Positions 58,000 through 64,000 of a DNA stretch of 64,000 bases are shown here, in pieces. Positions within the stretch are counted from its first letter, which is position 1, and each line of letters starts with the position of its first letter. The stretch is from Propionicimonas paludicola (GTDB lineage Bacteria; Actinomycetota; Actinomycetes; Propionibacteriales; Propionibacteriaceae). The translations under genes were made by a program, and so were the position numbers. Location: NCBI RefSeq assembly GCF_002563675.1, contig NZ_PDJC01000001.1, positions 1,736,001 through 1,800,000 of the forward strand, given 5' to 3'. The notes beneath the pieces are model-generated. The model was not told the origin of the DNA, did no database searches, and saw only the letters and a list, made by a program, of their open reading frames with translations.

Positions 58000-58029
58000 A
58001 GTGGCCAGGGTGCACGCACCCTGGCCACT
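58000..58029. terminator. Terminator of the DUF892 gene
   Basis: A 14-base perfect stem, AGTGGCCAGGGTGC / GCACCCTGGCCACT, with a 2-base loop, 18 bases after the stop codon, followed by TCC. The remaining part of the 57983-58296 gap shows no gene and no clear promoter box. Confidence 0.8.
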
Positions 58030-58296
58030 TCCATGTCCGCCGCCCAGGACAGCTGACCCGGAAACTCGACGACAGCCGGGGCAGCCGATCACGGCCAGTG
58101 CTGGCACAGCGGCGATATAGCCATTTCTGCACCAGTGCCTGGACCAATGCGCATACCAGAAAGCCGCCAGCACCCGCCCTGATCAGCCAGTAGCCGCGGA
58201 ATTCACCAAAACCTGGGCGACCGAGGAGTGCGGTGTCGGCGCGGGGCCCCCGCGGCCCGCCCGTCCCACGCTTTTCGATGAGGAGTCGAGTAGCTG

Positions 58297-61200
58297 ATGT
58301 CTGGCGCTCTCCAGAAGAGAACCATCACCTCTCCAGCCCGTCCCGTCCGGCATGGCCGACGGTCGGCCAGACTGTCGCTGATCGGCCTTTCGGTGGCCGG
58401 TCTGCTGCTGGCATCGATCGCCGCCGCCACTCCCGCGCATGCGGAGGTGGCCGACAACGACGGAGCGCCGCTCAGCTTCGCCTATCAGTACACCGGGTCT
58501 CTGACCAGCGGATCCTGCATGAATCCCGCGCGTGGCTACGGGTATTACGGCGATCTGTGGGTGACGTCTGCCGATGTCGGCGATGCCAGCTTCTACATGG
58601 AGGGCTCCGACGAGGGGTGGTTCGACCCCTTCCTTCAGGTACTCCTCGACCAGACCACGGTGTCGGCCGAAGACGATGACTCCGGTGCCGGGCCGGAGAG
58701 CTATGACGCCTACCTCGCCGATGTGCCAGTCAACGCCAGCGGCTATGTCGTCGCAACCAGCTATGACGCCGGCGCCAATGGCAACTACACGCTGCACTCG
58801 ACGGTCCCGCTCACCCTGCTCACCGAATGTCCCCAGGCAATCACTGCGCTTGCGCCGGAGAGCCTCACCTATGGCGACACGGGCGATTACTCGGCGAGCA
58901 CCAGCATGGCTCAGCCAGTAAGCCTGAACTCGCTGACGCCCCTGGTCTGCACCGCCTCGTCCGCCAGCTATGACCCCGACAATGTGGGCACCTGGACGAT
59001 CACGCCCACTGGCATCGGGACCTGCGAGTTGGAGGCAACCCAGAGCGGCGGACCGCACGTCTCTGCCGCGCCCGCGGTGCGCAGCACCTTCACGGTGGAA
59101 CCTCGGACCCTGACCCTGACCGGCCTGAGTGCGTCCAAACGCTTTGATGGCAACACCGTCGCGGAGGTGACCGGGACGGCCGGGCTCAGCGGCGTCGTGG
59201 ACGGCGATCAGGTCGGCCTGAGTGGCACCATCACCGAAGCGAGCTTCGACTCTGCGCAGGCCGGCTCCCGGGTGGTCACCGTGCACGGACTCGGCCTGAC
59301 CGGAGCCCAGGCCGACAACTACCTGCTGGCCGACACCATCGCCGGGGACATTCAGCAGGCGTCGCAGACAGTGAGCCTGAACCTGCCCGACAGCCTGACC
59401 TACGGCGAGTCGGGGGACGTAACCGCGTCGTCCAGCTCCGAGCTGAGCGTGGAGCTGACCTCGCTGACTCCTCAGGTGTGCACGGTCTCCGATGGCAGCT
59501 TGGTCGCCGTCGCGGCCGGCAGCTGTCGGGTTCGCGCCGCTCAGGCGGGCAGCACCAACTATGCGGCCGCCGAGACCGTTGAGGACGAGGTCGAGGTCGC
59601 CAAACGACAGTTGACCCTGACCGGACTGACCGCCGTCAAGGACTACGACGGCACCACCGACGCATCGGTGCACGGGACCGCGCAGCTCAGCGGAGTACTG
59701 GGCTCCGACAAGGTTCAGGTCGCCGGCTCGATCACGGGGGCCCGCTACGAGGTGGCGGGAGCCGGCACCCGGAGCGTCACCATCGACGGGCTCAGCCTGA
59801 CCGGCGATGAGGCCGGCAACTATGTGCTCGATCCGCACATCGCCGGCGAGATCAACCCGTCCGCTCAGGTGATCAGCTGGTCGGACTACTCGCTGCTGCC
59901 CAGCAACAGCGGGGACGCCCTGCCGGCGGCCAGCACCAGTGGCGCCGGCGAGCTCAGCTACGCCGTGACCGACGCCGGCTCGGCCGACTGCACGCTGCAT
60001 GAGGGCAAGCTGAGCTTCTCCGGTGTGGGCACCTGCACCCTGCAGGCCGTCGCGTCCGCCACCGAGAACAACCTCGAGGCGCACGCCCAGATCACCGTCA
60101 CCGTGGCGAAGCTCACCCGCAGCGTGGGCTGGGAGCTGGCCTCGTCCTGGCAGTTCACCGACAGCGGCACCTCGGTGCCGGTTGCCACCACGGAAGGCGA
60201 TGGGACGATCAGCTACTCCGTTGTGGACGCCGGCAGCGCCGGATGTGCCCTGGACGGTCGCGCGCTCACCTTCCGCTCGGCAGGCAGCTGCGTGCTGCGC
60301 GCCGAGATCCCGGCCACGATCGACTATCTGGGCGCGTCCGCCGAGCTCGGCGTCACCGTGTTGGCCGGGCCGCCTTCGGCCGTCCCTGACGTGGCGGTCA
60401 CGATGGGTCTGAACCAGGCATCGGTGTCCTGGACACCGTCGGCCAACAATGGCGGCGCCGGCCACGTGCGCTACACCGCGACCGCACAGCCGGGCGGAGC
60501 GAGCTGCCAGACCACCGGGACGTGGTGCGTGATCACCGGCCTGAAGCCGAAGACCGACTACCGGTTCTCGGTACAGGCGGCCACCGACGCGGGCGCGTCC
60601 GGGGCGACAGCTGCTGAGGGGACGTTCACCGCACCGACGTCGATCGCCCCCGGCTCTGCACCGACCACCTCCACCGGCGACACCTCCGCCACGGTCAGCG
60701 ACCAACGAGGACAGGCGCTGGACAGCGTGCCGGTCGGCGCCAACTTCCAGGTGACGGTCAGCGGCTTCGCGCCGGGCTCACAGGTGTCGATCTACACCTA
60801 CTCGACGCCGATCCTGTTAGGTACCGCGATCGCCGACAGCGCCGGGGACGCGACCCTGCGGCTGAAGGTGCCAACCACCTTGGAGGCCGGCCGCCACACG
60901 CTGGCCGCCTACGGCTTCGGCACCGACGGCAGTTCGGTGCGCGCGGTGGCCGGCTACACGGTGACCGTCCCGGTGGTCCCTCGCCACAGCGCTACTCCGG
61001 CGCCATCACCCACCGACGTGCCGACGCCGTCGCCCTCCGACGTGCCGACGCCCGCGCCCACTGTGGTGCGGCCCTCAGCCACGCCCACCGCGCCGCTTCC
61101 GCAGCCGACGCCGGCCGCCACGCCCCAGATATCGCCCAGTGCCCCGCCACCGGTAGAGCAGAAGACGATCGGCGGGATCAGCTACCCCAGCTACGACCCG

Positions 61201-62592
61201 ACCTCGGCCGAGCACGCCCACGAGTCGGCGGACACGATGCTGACCGCGCTCACCTTGCTCGGGGTGCTCAGCGCGGGGGCCGCCGGAGCGTCCGCCCTGG
61301 CTGCGGGGACGTTCGGTGGTGGCGTGGGTGCAGCCGAGGGTCTCGGCGGCGCCGCAGCGGCCGGGGCAGCCGCGGCTGCGACCAGGCGTGGCCGAGGCAC
61401 GCTGAAGGCCGTCGAGGTCAAGCACCACAAGTTCCGCCGCGAGGCCACGGCCTGGGGCGATCGCTCGGCGACCTGGGTCTCCCCCATGGTGGCCAGGTTC
61501 GACGCGATCAGTCTGAGCGCACCGGCGCGGCTGAACGCGTGGTCACCGATGGTGGCGCGGCTGTTCGGGGACGCCGCCTATCTGCGGGCCATGTGGGGAA
61601 CCTGGTCACTGCTGATCCAGCTGGCCGGGATCGGGTTGGGAGTGGCGGCCGGGTTCTCGGCCGGACTGGTGGCCGTGCCGCCTGCGCTCGGCCTGGTGCT
61701 GGCGATCGTCGTGCTGTCCTGTCTGGACGCCAGCGCCGGCTTCGGCGCCGCAATCGCCTACGGGCTGACCATCGCTCTCGGCGGCGGGCTGAGTTCACCG
61801 GAGGCGGTGCGCACCGTGCTGGCGATCAGCCTGGTGTTCTTCGCGGCCACCTTGGCCGGGACGGCGGCACGTCCGCTGCGGCGTCCACCGTCGACCAGCC
61901 CCGCTGAGCGCTTCGACCGACTGGCCGACATCGTGCTGGCCACTCTGATCGGGGCGTGGGCACTGTCGGCGATCGTCAAGGCGACCTCGGCGATCGCCGG
62001 CGCCGAGTTCCCGCTGGCGGCCAGCACCACGCAGATCGTCGCGATGTTCGCCGCCGGCATGGTCTGTCGCTATCTGCTGGAGTCGGTGGCGGCGCACTTC
62101 TATCCGCTGCGACTGGCGGCGGTCGCCCCGCCGCAGCTCAGTCCCCCGAGCCGACGTCAGCAGATCATCTCGGCGGCCCTCCGGACGGCGCTGTACCTGT
62201 TCTTCGCCTACGTCTACATCGGCTTCAACGGCTACCTGGCGATCGGGATCGTGCTGTTCTTCGTCCCGCTGGTGCTCGCGGCCTACCAGGCGAAACTGCC
62301 CAACCTGAGCAGAGCCGTGCGCTGGATTCCGAAGGGACTGATCCGGACGGTGGCGCTCCTGATCATCGGCGGCGCCCTGGCCGCACTCGTGAAGTGGCTG
62401 GTGCCCGATCCGGCACAGTTCGTCCAGGTCGCCTTCGTGGTGCTGGGGATGCCGGTGTTGGCCCTGACCATCCTCGGTCAGTTCGCCCGCGAGGGTGAGA
62501 CCTTCCAGCTGAACTGGCTCTACCGCTTCTTGGGGGTTCCCCTTCTGGGCCTCGGCGTGGCCTTGGCGACCGGCGTGATCACTCTCTTCTGA
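58297..62592 (+). CDS. Very large surface protein with YDG repeats and a multi-helix membrane domain
   Basis: A 1431-residue protein. A signal peptide (Ala-rich, cleavage near ATPAHA, about residue 48) precedes a strand-rich N-terminal part. At least two YDG-type repeats follow, about 270-350 (TLTLTGLSASKRFDGNTVAE) and 438-520 (LTLTGLTAVKDYDGTTDASV), interspersed with Ig-like segments (TYGDTGDYSAS, SLTYGESGDVTAS). A fibronectin type III-like domain lies at about 695-780 (ASVSWTPSANNGGAG), then a Pro/Thr/Ser linker (about 900-965). The last ~450 residues hold about ten membrane helices. A large adhesin-like exterior joined to a polytopic membrane part is unusual. No export partner is adjacent; the gene overlaps the convergent gene by 73 bases. 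Confidence 0.65.
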   Translation: MSGALQKRTITSPARPVRHGRRSARLSLIGLSVAGLLLASIAAATPAHAEVADNDGAPLSFAYQYTGSLTSGSCMNPARGYGYYGDLWVTSADVGDASFYMEGSDEGWFDPFLQVLLDQTTVSAEDDDSGAGPESYDAYLADVPVNASGYVVATSYDAGANGNYTLHSTVPLTLLTECPQAITALAPESLTYGDTGDYSASTSMAQPVSLNSLTPLVCTASSASYDPDNVGTWTITPTGIGTCELEATQSGGPHVSAAPAVRSTFTVEPRTLTLTGLSASKRFDGNTVAEVTGTAGLSGVVDGDQVGLSGTITEASFDSAQAGSRVVTVHGLGLTGAQADNYLLADTIAGDIQQASQTVSLNLPDSLTYGESGDVTASSSSELSVELTSLTPQVCTVSDGSLVAVAAGSCRVRAAQAGSTNYAAAETVEDEVEVAKRQLTLTGLTAVKDYDGTTDASVHGTAQLSGVLGSDKVQVAGSITGARYEVAGAGTRSVTIDGLSLTGDEAGNYVLDPHIAGEINPSAQVISWSDYSLLPSNSGDALPAASTSGAGELSYAVTDAGSADCTLHEGKLSFSGVGTCTLQAVASATENNLEAHAQITVTVAKLTRSVGWELASSWQFTDSGTSVPVATTEGDGTISYSVVDAGSAGCALDGRALTFRSAGSCVLRAEIPATIDYLGASAELGVTVLAGPPSAVPDVAVTMGLNQASVSWTPSANNGGAGHVRYTATAQPGGASCQTTGTWCVITGLKPKTDYRFSVQAATDAGASGATAAEGTFTAPTSIAPGSAPTTSTGDTSATVSDQRGQALDSVPVGANFQVTVSGFAPGSQVSIYTYSTPILLGTAIADSAGDATLRLKVPTTLEAGRHTLAAYGFGTDGSSVRAVAGYTVTVPVVPRHSATPAPSPTDVPTPSPSDVPTPAPTVVRPSATPTAPLPQPTPAATPQISPSAPPPVEQKTIGGISYPSYDPTSAEHAHESADTMLTALTLLGVLSAGAAGASALAAGTFGGGVGAAEGLGGAAAAGAAAAATRRGRGTLKAVEVKHHKFRREATAWGDRSATWVSPMVARFDAISLSAPARLNAWSPMVARLFGDAAYLRAMWGTWSLLIQLAGIGLGVAAGFSAGLVAVPPALGLVLAIVVLSCLDASAGFGAAIAYGLTIALGGGLSSPEAVRTVLAISLVFFAATLAGTAARPLRRPPSTSPAERFDRLADIVLATLIGAWALSAIVKATSAIAGAEFPLAASTTQIVAMFAAGMVCRYLLESVAAHFYPLRLAAVAPPQLSPPSRRQQIISAALRTALYLFFAYVYIGFNGYLAIGIVLFFVPLVLAAYQAKLPNLSRAVRWIPKGLIRTVALLIIGGALAALVKWLVPDPAQFVQVAFVVLGMPVLALTILGQFAREGETFQLNWLYRFLGVPLLGLGVALATGVITLF

Positions 62593-63224
62593 GCCTTCTT
62601 GGCCTTGGTCGGCTCCGGGTCGCCCCGGCGGGCCTCGCGCGCATTCTGGGTGCGCGATGAGTTCAGGGTGCGTCCGCGGACGATGCCGATGAACTCCTCG
62701 ATCAGCGAGTTCTCGTCGCCGACCCGCCAGGCCAGGCCGATCGTGGTCGGCTCGGCGTCCGTCAGCGGACGAATGGCCAAGTCCTTGCGGCTTTGGGTGC
62801 GGGCCACCGACTGCGGAGTCAGCCACAGGCCACCGGCCCAGGCCGTCCGATCGGCGGCGTCCGCGGACTCCGGATCGGGCAGGATCGGCTCGCCCTCGAG
62901 GTCGGCCAGGCTGACCTCTGCGAAGTCGGCCAGCGGATGATCCTTGGGGACCACCACCACCGGCTGCTCCTCATACAGCGGGATGACATGTAACCCGTCA
63001 CGATCGATCGGCAGCCGGACGAAGCACATGTCGAGGCGATCATCGCCGGCCAGCAGTGCGTCCCGCTGCTCGGCCCGGGGAACCTCGACGGTCTCCAGGG
63101 TCGCCCTGCGGAACCGTTCGGCCCAGACTCGGCGCCACTTGGTGAGGGTCACTCCCGGGACGAAACCGACCCGCAGTCCGTTCGGCCGAGGGTCGCGCTG
63201 GCCCGCCGGCTCCTGGTTCTCCAC
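62520..63224 (-). CDS. LysR effector-binding-domain-like protein without HTH
   Basis: A 234-residue protein. GLRVGFVPGVTLTKWRRVW, LLAGDDRLDMCFVRLPIDRDGLHVIPLYEEQPVVVVPKDHPLA and DENSLIEEFIGIVRG match the C-terminal effector-binding domain of LysR regulators, but the winged HTH is absent. The last ~30 residues are Lys/Arg rich (KKAQKRVITPVAKATPRPRR) and lie within the 73 bases shared with the end of the convergent surface-protein gene; the basic tail might contact nucleic acid. The GTG start has TACCCT six bases before it, suggesting a leaderless mRNA. In actinobacteria this type is often divergent from DUF5997, as here. Confidence 0.7.
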   Translation of the reverse strand: MENQEPAGQRDPRPNGLRVGFVPGVTLTKWRRVWAERFRRATLETVEVPRAEQRDALLAGDDRLDMCFVRLPIDRDGLHVIPLYEEQPVVVVPKDHPLADFAEVSLADLEGEPILPDPESADAADRTAWAGGLWLTPQSVARTQSRKDLAIRPLTDAEPTTIGLAWRVGDENSLIEEFIGIVRGRTLNSSRTQNAREARRGDPEPTKAKKAQKRVITPVAKATPRPRRGTPKKR

Positions 63225-63266
63225 CCGGTTAGGGTAACCCGGGCGGCGGCCAGCTAGGCTGATCCG
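63225..63266. promoter_or_regulatory. Divergent leaderless promoter pair
   Basis: The 42-base gap holds a minus-strand -10 box TACCCT (63236-63231) six bases from the LysR-like GTG, and a plus-strand TAGGCT (63255-63260) six bases from the DUF5997 GTG. A 13-base palindrome GGTTAGGGTAACC (63227-63239) overlaps the first box. Neither gene has a ribosome-binding site. The palindrome could be the site of a regulator of both genes. Confidence 0.55.
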
Positions 63267-63629
63267 GTGAGCCAGACAATGAAACCCATCACCGCAGCCG
63301 CCAAGCTCGGCATCTACTTGCCCGCGGCTCCGGCCGAGTTCCAGAGCTCACCGATCACCCGTGACGAGCTGGACGCTCTGCGCGACAACCCGCCGGAGTG
63401 GCTGGTCGAGCTGCGCCGCAACGGACCGTTCCCCCGCGACGTGGTGGCCGCCAAGCTCGGCGTCTCCCGCTCCGGCCTGGTCCGTGGCGGCATCACCGAA
63501 GCCCTCACCGCCGACCAGATCGGCGAACTGATCGCCAATCCCCCGCGCTGGCTGCACGTCGAGCGCGACGTCCACCAGAAGGTGATCGCCGAGCGCGAGC
63601 GGATCAAGGCGGCCAACAAGGAAGACTGA
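63267..63629 (+). CDS. DUF5997 family protein
   Basis: A 120-residue soluble protein. It begins with TMKPITAAAKLGIYLPAAPAEF, contains DALRDNPPEWLVELRRNGPFPRDVVAAKLGVSRSGLVRGG and GELIANPPRWLHVERDVHQ, typical of DUF5997. The AKLGVSRSGLVRGG segment looks like an HTH. Function unknown; a DNA-binding role is suggested by that segment. GTG 63267 is used (an in-frame ATG at 63279 is possible). Divergent from the LysR-like gene. Confidence 0.75.
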   Translation: MSQTMKPITAAAKLGIYLPAAPAEFQSSPITRDELDALRDNPPEWLVELRRNGPFPRDVVAAKLGVSRSGLVRGGITEALTADQIGELIANPPRWLHVERDVHQKVIAERERIKAANKED

Positions 63630-63664
63630 GGTCGCCGCTGCTCGCCCCGGGCGGGTGCGACCTC
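63628..63664 (+). terminator. Terminator of the DUF5997 gene
   Basis: GAGGTCGC pairs with GCGACCTC across a 21-base GC-rich inner loop, starting at the stop codon itself. A second small hairpin (TGCTCGA / TCGAGCA, 63720-63739) lies further on, in front of the next gene. Confidence 0.55.
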
Positions 63665-63755
63665 CAAGGACTGCTGAGCAAGAGGCCCATTCGCCGGTTT
63701 CCGGCAGGACCCGTGATTATGCTCGACTCGGTTCGAGCAGATCGGGAAGGGCATC

Positions 63756-64000
63756 ATGACGCAGCGCGGGACTTTGGCCGGGGACGACCCGGCTGGCTAC
63801 CAAGCGGCTGAGGCCCAGGCGGGCTCACACGCTCGCCGACTGAACAGCCTGCGGGCGGCCGTCCTGGGCGCGAACGACGGCATCGTCTCGACCGCGGGCA
63901 TCGTCATCGGCGTAGCCGGCGCCACTTTGGAGTTCTTCCCCATCTTCACCGCCGGCATCGCCGGGCTGACCGCCGGCGCCATGTCGATGGCGGTCGGCGA
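63756..64000 (+). CDS. VIT1/CCC1-family iron/manganese transporter, N-terminal part
   Basis: A partial gene running off the right edge (81 codons visible). After a short hydrophilic start (TQRGTLAGDDPAGYQAAEAQ) it has SLRAAVLGANDGIVSTAGIVIGVAGA, the characteristic VIT1/CCC1 first membrane segment with its GANDGIVS motif, and a second helix GIAGLTAGAMSMAVG. These proteins move ferrous iron or manganese, usually out of the cytoplasm. GGGAAGG lies upstream of ATG 63756. Confidence 0.88.
   Translation, partial: MTQRGTLAGDDPAGYQAAEAQAGSHARRLNSLRAAVLGANDGIVSTAGIVIGVAGATLEFFPIFTAGIAGLTAGAMSMAVG

Noticed and set aside
58183-60705. An 840-codon open frame antisense to the large surface-protein gene
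   Set aside because: GC-rich antisense frame with high His/Gly/Gln/Val content and no domain; the sense strand carries a signal peptide, repeats and membrane helices.
1-64000. CRISPR arrays, tRNA or rRNA genes
   Set aside because: No regularly repeated 24-40 base units with unique spacers, and no tRNA-like cloverleaf or rRNA segment was noticed by eye; a covariance-model scan would be decisive.

Overview
The window is a GC-rich, densely coded stretch of an actinobacterial chromosome. GTG and TTG starts are frequent, genes often overlap by 4-8 bases, and the content is typically actinobacterial: the classical menaquinone pathway, lutABC, an ANTAR protein, a SigB/SigF-type sigma factor, DUF892, and DsbA with VKOR. 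A Propionibacteriaceae-like member of the Propionibacteriales is my best guess, but there is no rRNA here to settle it. I see no tRNA, rRNA, CRISPR array, transposase or phage structural gene.

Layout. 1-15.3 kb: a dispersed menaquinone region. A geranylgeranyl-reductase-type flavoprotein (partial) diverges from menF, menG follows at 7.6 kb, and menE-menA-menC-menD form a tight leftward operon that continues into a TauE-type exporter. A GH13 enzyme with a divergent TetR regulator, a CPBP protease, an ABC ATPase with a large membrane partner, and a TM0106-type RecB-like nuclease lie among them. 15.4-19.4 kb: a secreted transglycosylase-like protein, a perfect palindromic terminator, and a dCMP deaminase / unusual histidine kinase / LuxR response-regulator operon. 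19.4-24.1 kb: an FMN riboswitch controlling a permease and a lipoprotein (RibXY-like flavin uptake), alanine dehydrogenase and a YtcJ-like amidohydrolase. 24.1-26.1 kb: an MFS efflux pump with TetR regulator and a clear operator. 26.2-31.9 kb: an accessory stretch with visibly lower GC at its start, holding a PIN-like membrane protein and small proteins, including a HicB-like/HTH gene paired with a small conserved gene.

32-37.8 kb: lutABC with a divergent GntR regulator and an LldR/PdhR-type operator, then a DsbA/VKOR disulfide pair. 38-43.4 kb: envelope proteins, namely an 1100-residue protein with three membrane/beta-helix modules and a degenerate phosphopantetheinyl-transferase-like tail, a G5-domain protein, and a YdcF-like protein with Ig domains. 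43.7-51 kb: a D-2-hydroxyacid dehydrogenase and a translationally coupled catabolic operon (APC permease, FGGY kinase, GlpA-like dehydrogenase with BFD domain, FAD/NAD oxidoreductase) behind a DeoR regulator. 51.3-58 kb: a NERD protein, then a stress sigma factor surrounded by small stress genes. Six of these genes carry recognisable GNNT-N15/16-GGGTAY-type promoters, so the factor and its probable regulon sit together. 58.3-64 kb: a 1431-residue surface protein with YDG repeats and a membrane-embedded C-terminal half, a LysR effector-binding-like protein lacking HTH divergent from DUF5997, and the start of a VIT1/CCC1 transporter.

A recurring expression feature is a TANNNT-like -10 box ending 6-7 bases before the start codon with no ribosome-binding site, consistent with leaderless mRNAs for menF, menG, a TetR, the GntR, the DUF5997/LysR-like pair and others.
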